Positions 7,226 through 15,782 are shown, counted from the first letter of the stretch. The stretch: 52,639 nucleotides of DNA from Gammaproteobacteria bacterium (GCA_021773305.1 JAJFKH010000033.1:1-52639); one strand, 5' to 3'. Program-made: numbers and translations. Notes: generated by a model from the letters alone, not told the origin.

Positions 7226-8389
7226 ATGGCAAAAAAGAACCTAGAAAAGCAGACAAGTAAGCTGTCTCAGGGCGTCCTTTCCGCTAATACAGGTTTTGGT
7301 ACGGCGATGACTATTCTTGGCATGCCTGTTGCGACACTTGCCGCGTTAGGTCTAGCTGGAATTTCCATCCCTCTGATTGCAACTGTTGGTCTTGTCGGAT
7401 TGTTTGCTGTTCCCGGCATCATCATTGGTGGCGCAGTCGGTTACAGTATTTACCGCAACCAAGTTAAACCAGAGAAACAAATGATAAAACAAATTAGAAC
7501 TCTGGAACAAAACATCAACGAGATATCTATCGAGGGGGATATCAAAAGCAATGATAGCCTAAATAGCGTAATCAAACTACTCGACAACCCCAAAACAAAT
7601 GTTGTAGAACTTGATAAACAGCTCGATGACGATAACCTGCTAAAAGGACAACTGCAAGGTTTAAAGGCTGCGACAAACAAAACAGATTTTATCAGCAAAC
7701 TTGCAAAAACCAGCACTCAAGCTAAACACAATGATACTAAGCCTGAGACGAACAAACTTAACGCTACCGTTGGGCCTACCCGTTCAGGTCTAGGGTTTTT
7801 TACTCGAACCACAGCGGCAACCACCACCATTGTCACAGCAGGAGTTGCCGTTGCAGGGTTATTCATCGCAGGTGCTGCGTTACCTGCTACGGCCATTGTC
7901 GGCCTTACAGTTGCGACCATCGGTGCCGCCATTGGTGTAGGACTTACCGCAGGACTGTTAGCACGTAAAATCTTTAAAAGAAACAAAGCAAAAAAAGACA
8001 AAATTGCTAAGTTAACCGAACAAAAGCAAAGTTTAGAGAATGTTGCAACAACCGTTAATACGTTATGCAAAGATGCGAAACTGGCGATGAGCAAGAACGA
8101 ACTTATCGCAGTCAAGCAAGATTTAGTTGTCGCAAATAAAAGACAGGTCACACATGTAAAAGAAAACAAGGCACAAGTCCATGCAGAACTACTTGCAAAT
8201 CACAGTAGCTTATTTGCTAAGCCCAAAGCGGTTAATATAAAGCTTCATGCTGTTAGCGCACCACAGATTACAAATCCGTTGGTTCAAGCAGCCAAAAGCG
8301 GTAGCATACCAAATTTGGCAACAGAAATGGATGACTCCCAATCTAGTACAATAGCCGCTCAACCTAAGGTTATTACAAACAATATGTAA
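7226..8389 (+). CDS. Putative effector-like membrane protein with two glycine-rich hydrophobic hairpins (paralogue 1)
   Basis: I do not recognise a named family. The start is ATG 7226, preceded by AAAGAGG at a good distance; an upstream TTG at 7202 has no ribosome site. The 387-residue protein has two long Gly/Ala-rich hydrophobic regions, about 28-73 and 197-246. Each ends in a basic cluster (GYSIYRNQVKPEK and ARKIFKRNKAKK), typical of helical hairpins that insert in membranes. Between and after them are coiled-coil-like charged segments and a disordered tail. A close paralogue follows at 9446. This architecture, together with the PmrA-like box upstream, suggests a secreted protein acting on host membranes, but that is inference. 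Confidence 0.65.
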   Translation: MAKKNLEKQTSKLSQGVLSANTGFGTAMTILGMPVATLAALGLAGISIPLIATVGLVGLFAVPGIIIGGAVGYSIYRNQVKPEKQMIKQIRTLEQNINEISIEGDIKSNDSLNSVIKLLDNPKTNVVELDKQLDDDNLLKGQLQGLKAATNKTDFISKLAKTSTQAKHNDTKPETNKLNATVGPTRSGLGFFTRTTAATTTIVTAGVAVAGLFIAGAALPATAIVGLTVATIGAAIGVGLTAGLLARKIFKRNKAKKDKIAKLTEQKQSLENVATTVNTLCKDAKLAMSKNELIAVKQDLVVANKRQVTHVKENKAQVHAELLANHSSLFAKPKAVNIKLHAVSAPQITNPLVQAAKSGSIPNLATEMDDSQSSTIAAQPKVITNNM

Positions 8390-8410
8390 GCTTCCTTAAA
8401 TGACCCCCTT

Positions 8411-8444
8411 AAGTCCGAGACAGATTACTCCTCGGACTTTTTTT
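8411..8444 (+). terminator. Rho-independent terminator
   Basis: AAGTCCGAG (8411-8419) pairs perfectly with CTCGGACTT (8431-8439) across an 11-base loop and runs into a T tract. It closes the first paralogue's transcript, so the Sel1-like gene needs its own promoter. Confidence 0.9.
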
Positions 8445-8475
8445 ACTAGACAATTTTTCCTATGGATATATAATT

Positions 8476-9357
8476 ATGAGTATATTACTGACATATGCAC
8501 AACCGGTTATTAACAACATGCCTAATCCGTATATTACTGCCCTACAACAACAAGCAGATAACGATTGCGACTCTGCTTATAAACTCGCCATGCATCTTTT
8601 TGGCTCGCCCGTTCCGAAAGGAAACGAACAACCGGAGGTTGATGCGGATGAAGGGCGCAAATACATGAGCTTAGCCGCGAGAAACGGTAACCATGACGCC
8701 CGTAATTTTCTATCAGAAGCACTTCTCACAGGCAATGCAGGATATGAACCCAGCTTTGAAAATTGGTTTGGACAACTCTACCCCCTCGCACAAAACGATC
8801 CAAAGCTCGCCTATCAAATGGGACTAATATTACTGAACCAATGGGGTTATGAAGAGATGAAAGTGGCTGTACCCATACGGCCTGATGATGCAAAGAAATT
8901 ACTCATCATGGCAGCTGAGTCTACGGATAAAACCACTGTTCAATCAGCCCTAGAAGTCCTCATTATAGGCGTACAGGATAAGCAGTGGGACATCGATTTA
9001 GAAGCCCTCTTAGAAAAAAATATCGAAGCTGGCTCTACCCTCATAGCCATTCGCTATGGCTGGTTTTTAATTCCGAGCGACATCCGTGAAGCAATCAAAG
9101 ACAAATCTGTCACTGTCAATAACCAAACCCATACACTTGATATCTTCCTCGGCAATAATATGACTTATTTAGGCGAATACTTAACACCTAATCTCGATAA
9201 AGCTATACAGATCCTCGGCGATGTTTCTCAAAACAACCGTGTTTATAACAAAATGATGACAACTATTCTCGCAGAAACCATCACCTGTCATGTTAATCGT
9301 TTTATGGCCGGTGAAAATGCCGAACAGCAACCGACAGCACCTAAACATCCGAAATAA
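8476..9357 (+). CDS. Sel1/TPR-like helical repeat protein
   Basis: This 293-residue soluble protein appears to consist of helical-pair repeats of the Sel1 type. Supporting segments are 'SAYKLAMHLFG' and 'GRKYMSLAARNGNHDARNFLSEALLTG', then 'KLAYQMGLILLNQWG' and 'PDDAKKLLIMAAES'. These resemble the A..LG.mY..G......a..wy..AA..G pattern. It has no signal peptide. It lies between the two membrane-protein paralogues, after a strong terminator, and ends at a weak AT hairpin. In Legionellales, Sel1-like proteins are often involved in host interaction; whether this one is secreted is unknown. Confidence in the gene is high and in the fold moderate. Confidence 0.7.
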   Translation: MSILLTYAQPVINNMPNPYITALQQQADNDCDSAYKLAMHLFGSPVPKGNEQPEVDADEGRKYMSLAARNGNHDARNFLSEALLTGNAGYEPSFENWFGQLYPLAQNDPKLAYQMGLILLNQWGYEEMKVAVPIRPDDAKKLLIMAAESTDKTTVQSALEVLIIGVQDKQWDIDLEALLEKNIEAGSTLIAIRYGWFLIPSDIREAIKDKSVTVNNQTHTLDIFLGNNMTYLGEYLTPNLDKAIQILGDVSQNNRVYNKMMTTILAETITCHVNRFMAGENAEQQPTAPKHPK

Positions 9358-9384
9358 AATATTAAAAAAAGCCCTTTTAATATT
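9358..9384 (+). terminator. AT-rich hairpin after Sel1-like gene
   Basis: AATATTAAAA (9358-9367) and TTTTAATATT (9375-9384) are exact reverse complements. The stem is all A-T and only a short T run follows, so termination would be weak. The right arm overlaps the PmrA-like box of the next gene, so the two may interfere. Confidence 0.4.
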
Positions 9385-9395
9385 ACCTTAAACCT
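9376..9395 (+). promoter_or_regulatory. PmrA-like direct-repeat box upstream of membrane protein 2
   Basis: TTTAATATT, AC, CTTAAACCT. This is a better match to cTTAATatT-N2-cTTAATatT than the 7152 copy. The sequence after it (AATTTGATATTATC) contains a plausible -10. Similarity to the 7152-7196 region extends for about 40 bases, showing that the promoter was duplicated together with the gene. Confidence 0.45.
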
Positions 9396-9445
9396 AATTT
9401 GATATTATCAAAGCATAAATAAAAATTATTTTCAAATAGGCGCCC

Positions 9446-10582
9446 ATGATGTCAAAGAAAAAAGCAGAAGAAAAGACAAATAAATTGTCTCAAGCTATTC
9501 TATCAACTCAAGCCGCTTATGGCACAACCATGTCGATCATCGGCATTCCTCTCACCACCCTATCTATTTTGGGTTTGGCAGGCATATCCATTTCCTTGAT
9601 TGCAACCCTTGGAATTGTAGGTGCCTTCGCTCTTCCTGCACTTCTCATCGGTGGTGTCATAGGCTACAGCATCTACCGCAATCAAGTTAAACCAGAAAAA
9701 AAGATGCTGGCACGAATCAAATTTCTTGAACAAGAGATTGAGCAAATTTCTATCGAAGGAAAAATTAAAGAAAACAGCAACTTAAACAATTTAATTACAT
9801 TATTAAAGGATGAAAAAACAAATATTGTTGAACTTGAAAAGCAACTGGATGATGACAACCTACTAAAAGGACAATTGAAAAATTTAAAAGCTGCACCAGA
9901 CAAAACAACTTTTATCAGCGGGCTGGCAAAAAATCATGGCTCAGTAAATAATAATGAAGCCGACAGTGACAAACTTAATGCTGTCTTTGCACCTGTCCGT
10001 GCGGGCCTTGGATCTTTTTCTACAACAACTGGAACGACAATCACCCTTTTCACTATCGGCGTTGGGGTTGCAGGATTATTTATCGCAGGCGCTGCATTAC
10101 CTGCTACAGCCATTATTGGCCTCACGATTGCCACCATTGGTGCCGCTGTTATTGCTGGGTTTGCTGGTGCTATGTTAGCGCGCAAAATATTCAAAAGAAA
10201 CAAAGCGAAACAAAGCAAAATTGCTGCATTAACTGAGAAGAAGCATAGTTTAGAAAAAGTGAATACAAACATCGATGCATTGTGCAACGATGCTAAACTC
10301 GTTGCAAATCAAAACAAGCTTCTCCTAGCAAACCAAAAGTTAGCTGTCGCTAACGAAAAAATACAAGTAACACAAACAAAAGAAAATAAAAGGAAAATGC
10401 ATACAGAACTACTGGCTAATAAAGGTCTATTTGCTAAACCAGAAAAAGTTCAGCTTGAGTCCGCTAAAGCTCCCACAAGCTCAGATTGTCTGGGCCAAGC
10501 AGATGAAAACAATGCTATACCACATATGGCAGCAAGCCACTCTGCCAACGAAATGCCAAGAGCTGCGGAAAACCATCTATAG
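9446..10582 (+). CDS. Putative effector-like membrane protein with two hydrophobic hairpins (paralogue 2)
   Basis: It is 378 residues and strongly similar to the 7226-8389 protein over its whole length. Both share 'GYSIYRNQVKPEK', 'VELxKQLDDDNLLKGQL', 'GLFIAGAALPATAI', 'LARKIFKRNKAK' and 'ENKxxxHxELLAN'. The two hydrophobic hairpins lie at roughly 30-75 and 190-245. The start is ATG ATG at 9446, and the second Met is also possible. The C-terminal 50 residues diverge most, as is common in secreted effectors. The function is unknown; a membrane-inserting host-directed role is inferred from architecture and the upstream box. The last codons run into the REP-like element region. Confidence 0.65.
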   Translation: MMSKKKAEEKTNKLSQAILSTQAAYGTTMSIIGIPLTTLSILGLAGISISLIATLGIVGAFALPALLIGGVIGYSIYRNQVKPEKKMLARIKFLEQEIEQISIEGKIKENSNLNNLITLLKDEKTNIVELEKQLDDDNLLKGQLKNLKAAPDKTTFISGLAKNHGSVNNNEADSDKLNAVFAPVRAGLGSFSTTTGTTITLFTIGVGVAGLFIAGAALPATAIIGLTIATIGAAVIAGFAGAMLARKIFKRNKAKQSKIAALTEKKHSLEKVNTNIDALCNDAKLVANQNKLLLANQKLAVANEKIQVTQTKENKRKMHTELLANKGLFAKPEKVQLESAKAPTSSDCLGQADENNAIPHMAASHSANEMPRAAENHL

Positions 10583-10761
10583 CCATAGCGGCTTAAATCG
10601 ATATTTGTGAGTATCATATTGATTCGTAGGCGGTTCTCTTAGGAACTTCATTTATCATGGATAATTAAGCTTGCCTTGTAGATGGATCCTTTTAAAAATC
10701 TTCCTAAACCTGGCGCTGGTGTGACGATTGTTCCGGCAAGTAAAAAAACAATTTGCAAGTT

Positions 10762-11016
10762 GGATACTGCGGACAAGCCGCAGCACGTAGAGGTTAGGGA
10801 GGAATGCTTAAGCTAGATCTGCAAAAATCGTCCCAACTTAAAGATTATAAGCCCACTGGACGGGGAAAAATCTGATATCAGTGCTACCTTATAACACTCC
10901 TCCTACGTACTGCGGCTTGTCCGCAGTATCCGGGAAAGGCTCGTATTATTGGGTAAAGCGTGCTACTTGATATCGTTCTTTAATAAAATATTTTCTAAAC
11001 TTCGTGACGAACTCTC
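10762..11016 (+). repeat. REP-like mobile repeat, second copy (left terminus missing)
   Basis: The inner module 10762-10931 is flanked by 30-base inverted arms (10762-10791 and 10902-10931). Each arm is itself a hairpin around CTGCGG...CCGCAG. The core shares AAGCCCACTGGACGGGG and AGATCT.CAAAAATCG with the 26239-26410 module. To the right the similarity continues to the outer end TTCGTGACGAACTCTC at 11001-11016, five bases before the apaH stop. No matching outer left terminus is visible before 10762. In this 438-bp gene-free stretch the rest (10583-10761) shows nothing I can assign. Confidence 0.8.
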
Positions 11017-11020
11017 GAGG

Positions 11021-11824
11021 TCAAACAACACAGGGAATCGAAATCCGCGTCATGTCATCGAGTCGTATGGCAGTCAATGCATTTCCCCAGACACAACCAC
11101 TATCAATGGCAAAAACGCCGTCTCTTGGAGCTTGGCATTCTAGCGCGGCCCAATGACCAAAAATTATTTGTGTATCCAATCTATCAGGAATTGAAAACCA
11201 AGGTTGAAAATCTGCCTGCTTGGGTGGGGGGCCTTTGTGAGTTAAATCCAGCTCCCCTTGCATATTACACAGTCGCATTCGAGTAAAACAATTTGTAATA
11301 AAACGCAAACGCTCCCAACCTTGAAGTGTCTCAGACCAACAACCAGGCGCATTACCATACATATGCTTAAAAAATTCAACATGGTTTTCGCTCTGTAATA
11401 CAGCTTCGACTTCTCGGGCGTAACCTTTGGCTTGTTGCAGATCCCAGAATGGATACATCCCTGCATGCACCACCGCCAGATCCAACGAGGAGTCATGATA
11501 GAAGAGAGGGCGGTGCCGTAACCAATGACAGAGCACATCACAATCAGGTGCACTCAATACATCGTCCAACGTGTCATAAAGTTTACTGTCAAAGCCTGCG
11601 TAATATACAGCGAGCAAATGCAAATCATGGTTTCCCAGCACTGTGAGTGCACGATCACCTAGCCCTTTGATGAAACGTAATGTCTTCAAAGAATGAGGGC
11701 CACGATTAACAAGATCACCGACAAACCAGACATAATCATCTGCTGGATCAAATTGAATTTTTTCTAAAAGTTTTTGCAGCGGGTCATAACACCCTTGCAC
11801 ATCGCCAATCACATAGACTGCCAT
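11021..11824 (-). CDS. apaH: Diadenosine tetraphosphatase, symmetrical
   Basis: It cleaves Ap4A into two ADP molecules and decaps Np4-capped RNA. The 267-residue length is standard. Metallophosphatase motifs are visible: GDVQGC (7-12), GDLVNRGP (36-43) and GNHD (64-67), with further metal-binding histidines in 'VVHAGMYP' and 'IFGHWAALE'. It is the third gene of usp-apaG-apaH, starting 8 bases after the apaG stop. Its stop lies within a few bases of the REP-like repeat, whose hairpins could stabilise or end the transcript. Confidence 0.97.
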   Translation of the reverse strand: MAVYVIGDVQGCYDPLQKLLEKIQFDPADDYVWFVGDLVNRGPHSLKTLRFIKGLGDRALTVLGNHDLHLLAVYYAGFDSKLYDTLDDVLSAPDCDVLCHWLRHRPLFYHDSSLDLAVVHAGMYPFWDLQQAKGYAREVEAVLQSENHVEFFKHMYGNAPGCWSETLQGWERLRFITNCFTRMRLCNMQGELDLTHKGPPPKQADFQPWFSIPDRLDTQIIFGHWAALECQAPRDGVFAIDSGCVWGNALTAIRLDDMTRISIPCVV

Positions 11825-11832
11825 AAGAGAGC

Positions 11833-12240
11833 TTAGTTAACAGTAGAAGGCACCGCCAAGCGAAACGCTTCGATCGGTGTGAAAAATTGCTCGCCATGAC
11901 TCGTGATCCCTTGATAACCTCCTTGCATCGCACCAAGAGGCGTACGCAAGATAGCTCTACTGGAATATTGGTACTCCATACCAGGTTCCAATTCCGGCAA
12001 CTCTCCAACCGCACCACGGCCTTCAATAGCGCGGACGATATCACCATTGTCATTGGTGACAATCCAATGACGGCCGAGAAGTCTCGCAGGCAACTCACTC
12101 CCATTACGTAACGTAACCGTGTAGTTAAACACATAGAAATCCTGCTCTGGATCAGAGCGTTCAGGAAGGTAGCTGGTGTCAATACTTACATCAATCGGGT
12201 ATTGTGAACTATTATTTTCATCAATTTTCAGCATTATCAT
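11833..12240 (-). CDS. apaG: ApaG domain protein (Co2+/Mg2+ efflux protein ApaG)
   Basis: This is a small single-domain beta-sandwich protein of 135 residues, or 133 if the second Met (12234) is used. The family core 'YVFNYTVTLRNGSELPARLLGRHWIVTNDNGD' and 'GVGELPELEPG'-like segment (here GAVGELPELEPGMEYQYSS) plus 'GAMQGGYQGI' are clear. It is commonly encoded beside apaH, as here, where only 8 bases separate them. Its 5' end overlaps the preceding stress-protein gene by 20 bases. The biochemical role is poorly defined. Confidence 0.95.
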   Translation of the reverse strand: MIMLKIDENNSSQYPIDVSIDTSYLPERSDPEQDFYVFNYTVTLRNGSELPARLLGRHWIVTNDNGDIVRAIEGRGAVGELPELEPGMEYQYSSRAILRTPLGAMQGGYQGITSHGEQFFTPIEAFRLAVPSTVN

Positions 12241-12670
12241 CCACTTTTATTGCTAGAACATCACAAGGCAGAGCATGTAACATAGAATCTGCTGTAGATC
12301 CTAGCAGTAATCCTAAGCCATGCTTATCGTGAGCACCGACCATTATTAAGTCAGCATTAACTTTATTCACCAATTGTACTATTTCTTCCTTCCGAGATCC
12401 AGTCAAAAGCCATTGATTTGTCTTTTTTATGCCCATTTTCTCACACTGACGGCTTAAAGATGCCTTCGCCTCGGTTTCTAGCTGCTCTTCGACCTCCATA
12501 TCTAAGGGGATGGCAAACTCTCCGCTACCATAGACCATGGGCGAATGCTCCACCACATGAACAATGCTGAGCCGCGAATCCAGCTTATCAGCCAAATCTT
12601 TGGCTTTTTCTGCCAACAGTTCACTTTCAGCTGTTAAATCTGATGCAATAAGAATATGTTGGTATCCCAT
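12221..12670 (-). CDS. Universal stress protein, UspA family
   Basis: This is a cytosolic Usp-fold protein of 149 residues. ATG 12670 was chosen because AGGAG lies 5 bases upstream; a GTG two codons earlier overlaps that site. The N-terminal 'HILIASDLTAESELLAEKA' strand-helix and the C-terminal nucleotide-binding loop 'VGAHDKHGLGLLLGSTADSMLHALPCDVLAI' (G-x2-G-like followed by GS) fit the ATP-binding class. It leads the apaG-apaH cluster, an association that is unusual relative to the ksgA-apaG-apaH order of enterobacteria. Confidence 0.93.
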   Translation of the reverse strand: MGYQHILIASDLTAESELLAEKAKDLADKLDSRLSIVHVVEHSPMVYGSGEFAIPLDMEVEEQLETEAKASLSRQCEKMGIKKTNQWLLTGSRKEEIVQLVNKVNADLIMVGAHDKHGLGLLLGSTADSMLHALPCDVLAIKVDDNAEN

Positions 12671-12724
12671 TACCACTCCTGATTTCCTTTACCCATCGAA
12701 GTAGCTATAATCCCAGATCCTGCG

Positions 12725-14023
12725 GTGAAAAGCTATACTTGGCCTTTGGAGAAACCCTTGAAAATAATCTACACCGTCCTATCTTATCTTGCCGTACCGG
12801 TGCTTCTTATTAGATTGATCTGGAAGTCTCGCCGTCAAAAAGGCTACTTACAGCGAATGAATGAGCGATTTGGCTTTTTCACGCCTCCCAATGCCTCTAA
12901 AACTCTATGGATCCACGCCGTATCTGTGGGTGAGGTGATTGCCACAGCACCCTTAATCAAACAAATCCGCGAACAATACCCTGATCTATGGATAGTGATG
13001 ACAACCATGACACTCACGGGCGCTCAACAAGCGAAGACACTATTTGACAAAGACATTACTCATCTCTACGCGCCTTATGATATCCCCTTTGTCATGGCAC
13101 GTTTTCTCAAAAAAATTAATCCCCTGGCAACCATTATCATGGAAACAGAAATTTGGCCCCATCTGTTAGACGCCTGCCATAAACGACAAATCCCAGTATT
13201 TTTAGCCAATGCAAGACTCTCTGCCAAATCTGCCGCAGGTTATAAAAAATTCGCACATTTTGCTCGGGCTGTACTACAACAATTCACCCTTATTGCAGCG
13301 CAAACCCAAGCAGATGCCCAACGCTTCATTGCCTTGGGCGTTGCTCCCGACAAAATACACATCACTGGAAGTATTAAATTCGATCAAAACGTACCTGCCA
13401 GCACCGTTGAGAAAGCCGCACTATTCAAATCCTTATGGTGTCAGAATCATAGCACTTGGATTGCGGCCAGCACTCATGAAGGGGAAGAAAAAATGATCCT
13501 GGAAAGCTTTCAACAAGCCAAACAAATCATTCCCAATCTGCTGCTGATTCTTGTCCCTAGACACCCAGAGCGTTTCCCCAAAATCATTCAATTAACCCAA
13601 AAATTCGGCTTTAACACATTGCTGCGCAGTACCAATAAAAAAGCGACCCTTGATACAGATGTGGTTATTGGAGACTCCATGGGGGAGCTATTAGCTTACT
13701 ATGCTGCTGCTGATGTAGCTTTTGTTGGAGGCAGCCTCATTCCCGTTGGAGGACATAATTTACTGGAACCTGCTGCGGTGGGTGTTGCAGCCATCACAGG
13801 CCCTCATCTGTTTAATTTTAAACAAATCGCCAACATGCTCCATGAAGCACAAGCACTTGAAATCATTAATAATAGTCATGAGCTTACAACGATCGTAGTG
13901 GATTTTTTGCAGGATAATAACAAACGCTACTTGGCGGGGGAAAGGGGGCGGGCCGTAGTAGAACAAAATCGTGGCGCCGTGCAGACTCATTTGCAAATTC
14001 TTGACAGTTTGTTAAACTGTTGA
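12725..14023 (+). CDS. waaA: 3-deoxy-D-manno-octulosonic acid (Kdo) transferase
   Basis: It transfers Kdo from CMP-Kdo to lipid A precursor at the inner membrane. It is 432 residues with a GTG start at 12725 and an N-terminal membrane anchor (about 14-30). Motifs include 'LWIHAVSVGEVIATAPLI', 'METEIWPHLL', 'NARLSAKS', 'GSIKFD' and the C-terminal GT-B donor site 'FVGGSLIPVGGHNLLEPAAVGVAAITGP'. It lies divergent from the usp-apaGH cluster with about 54 bases between; a TATAAT hexamer at 12706-12711 is the likely -10, though the -35 is weak. Confidence 0.96.
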   Translation: MKSYTWPLEKPLKIIYTVLSYLAVPVLLIRLIWKSRRQKGYLQRMNERFGFFTPPNASKTLWIHAVSVGEVIATAPLIKQIREQYPDLWIVMTTMTLTGAQQAKTLFDKDITHLYAPYDIPFVMARFLKKINPLATIIMETEIWPHLLDACHKRQIPVFLANARLSAKSAAGYKKFAHFARAVLQQFTLIAAQTQADAQRFIALGVAPDKIHITGSIKFDQNVPASTVEKAALFKSLWCQNHSTWIAASTHEGEEKMILESFQQAKQIIPNLLLILVPRHPERFPKIIQLTQKFGFNTLLRSTNKKATLDTDVVIGDSMGELLAYYAAADVAFVGGSLIPVGGHNLLEPAAVGVAAITGPHLFNFKQIANMLHEAQALEIINNSHELTTIVVDFLQDNNKRYLAGERGRAVVEQNRGAVQTHLQILDSLLNC

Positions 14024-14053
14024 GCGATACATAAGAAAACGGTAGGGGTTTAA

Positions 14054-14170
14054 GTGGCAAATTCTTTTACGCTCGCGACATGGGCTATTTTACTCATCCC
14101 TATGCCTATGATCGTCATCTTGGTGCTCTCAGGCTTTGTCTATCAACAATTCAAAAAGAAGAAATCATAA
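14054..14170 (+). CDS. Small membrane protein upstream of putP (symporter small accessory protein type)
   Basis: This 38-residue protein starts at GTG 14054, five bases after AGGGG, and its TAA directly abuts the putP ATG. It is one transmembrane helix (about 9-30, WAILLIPMPMIVILVLSGFVY) with a basic tail QQFKKKKS. Small peptides of this kind are known beside sodium:solute symporters. The tight coupling to putP and the good ribosome site support a real gene. Function in symporter assembly or stability is inferred only from position. Confidence 0.65.
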   Translation: MANSFTLATWAILLIPMPMIVILVLSGFVYQQFKKKKS

Positions 14171-15760
14171 ATGGCTCTTGATTTTCCAACTATCACCACC
14201 TTTCTTATCTATTTCAGTGCAATCATTACCGTCGGTATTTTCGCCAGCAGAGTCACAAAAAACCTATCGGATTTTGTACTCGGCGGTCGTAGTCTAAGTG
14301 GTGCAATTGCAGCCATGGGGGTCGGCGCATCTGACATGAGTGGTTGGCTGCTACTGGGTTTGCCAGGTGCTATCTACGCATTAGGGATCCGCGAAATATG
14401 GCTACCCATTGGTTTGTCTATTGGTGCTTATTTCAATTGGCAATTTATCGCCAAGCGCTTACGAATTTATACCGAAGTCGCCAAGGACTCTCTCACCATT
14501 CCCGCCTATTTTGATAATCGATTTCATGATGACTCCAAACTGCTACGCATTGTCACGGCCACCGCCGTTTTAGTTTTTTTTACATTTTATGCCGCATCAG
14601 GTTTTGTCAGCGGCGCTGTCTTATTCCAAACAACCTTTCACTTAGACTATCACCTATCTTTATGGGTTGGTGCCATTATCATCATCGGCTACACCTCTAT
14701 CGGCGGTTTTCTTGCAGTAAACTGGACCGATTTTTTTCAAGGATCACTCATGTTTGTCGCATTGATGGTAGTCCCTATCAGTGCATTTTATCACCTGGAT
14801 GGCTGGCAACAAATGTTTGATACCATTAAACAGATTGATATTCATGACGTGGATGCGTTCACTGGGGTCAGTATCGTCAGCATTATTTCACTACTTTCTT
14901 GGGGACTGGGTTACTTTGGACAACCGCATATTTTAGTACGTTTCATGGCAACACGTAATCCAAATGAAATTCCTAAAGCACGATTTATTTGTATGACGTG
15001 GATGGTTCTATCCCTTTACGGTGCTGTCTTTACTGGATTTATTGGCATTGCCTATTATGCAAATGCTCCTCTTGCTAATCCAGAAACTGTGTTTTTAGAA
15101 TTTACACGACAATTATTCAATCCTTGGATTGCGGGAATTTTACTCGCTGCGGTACTCTCTGCCATTATGAGCACCATTGCAGCACAATTGCTGGCATCTG
15201 CCAGCGCACTCAGCGAAGATTTTTATAGCACCTTTGTACGCAAAAATGCATCCAATAAAGAACTCGTGATTGTCAGTCGCTTGACCGTATTGATTGTCGC
15301 ATTACTCGCGGTATCCCTTGCACAAAATCCTAAGAATTCCGTTTTACAGCTAGTGGGATATGCTTGGGCAGGTCTTGGAGCCGCTTTTGGCCCCGTTATT
15401 TTGTTATCACTTTTCTGGAAACGCATGACTCGTAATGCTGCCATCGCAGGGGTTATCAGCGGAGGAATTATGGTTATCCTCTGGCAGCAACTTAGAGGAA
15501 TTGCCAAAGGCGCAACCTCAGAGTTAGGTGATATGCTACTGTCTCTTTATCAACTCACTTCCGGTAACGCCCATGCAACCTTAACCCATATAGGCCATAG
15601 TTTCATGGCCCATAAGGAAATTTTTGAACTCTATCCTCTTGTACCAGGATTTATCCTCAGCATACTCGCTATCGTTATCACAACCTTTCTCACAGAAAAG
15701 CCCAGCGAGGCAATCTACCAAGAGTTTGCAACGTTTCAAGACATTCTTAACCGTTCTTAA
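14171..15760 (+). CDS. putP: Sodium/proline symporter
   Basis: This is a sodium:solute symporter (SSS family) of 529 residues with about 13 transmembrane helices. It shows the family's N-terminal 'FVLGGRSLSGAIAAMGVGASDMSGWLLLGLPGAIYALG' including the substrate- and sodium-binding region, and 'GWGLGYFGQPHILVRFMA'-like helix (here SLLSWGLGYFGQPHILVRFMATR), which is typical of PutP. Proline is the best substrate guess. It begins right after the small accessory gene. The stop is 22 bases from the end of the convergent orphan gene at 15783. Confidence 0.93.
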   Translation: MALDFPTITTFLIYFSAIITVGIFASRVTKNLSDFVLGGRSLSGAIAAMGVGASDMSGWLLLGLPGAIYALGIREIWLPIGLSIGAYFNWQFIAKRLRIYTEVAKDSLTIPAYFDNRFHDDSKLLRIVTATAVLVFFTFYAASGFVSGAVLFQTTFHLDYHLSLWVGAIIIIGYTSIGGFLAVNWTDFFQGSLMFVALMVVPISAFYHLDGWQQMFDTIKQIDIHDVDAFTGVSIVSIISLLSWGLGYFGQPHILVRFMATRNPNEIPKARFICMTWMVLSLYGAVFTGFIGIAYYANAPLANPETVFLEFTRQLFNPWIAGILLAAVLSAIMSTIAAQLLASASALSEDFYSTFVRKNASNKELVIVSRLTVLIVALLAVSLAQNPKNSVLQLVGYAWAGLGAAFGPVILLSLFWKRMTRNAAIAGVISGGIMVILWQQLRGIAKGATSELGDMLLSLYQLTSGNAHATLTHIGHSFMAHKEIFELYPLVPGFILSILAIVITTFLTEKPSEAIYQEFATFQDILNRS

Positions 15761-15782
15761 AGAGTATTCAGAACTTGCTCTC

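Noticed and set aside
7717-8169. 150-aa antisense frame over the first hairpin protein
   Set aside because: Antisense of Gly/Ala-rich helices is often open; the real gene has a paralogue, a promoter and a terminator on the plus strand.
10682-10816. 44-codon frame MDPFKNLPKPGAGVTIV... running into the repeat
   Set aside because: No ribosome site, and the second half is read through the REP-like arm. At best it is a gene stub truncated by the element.
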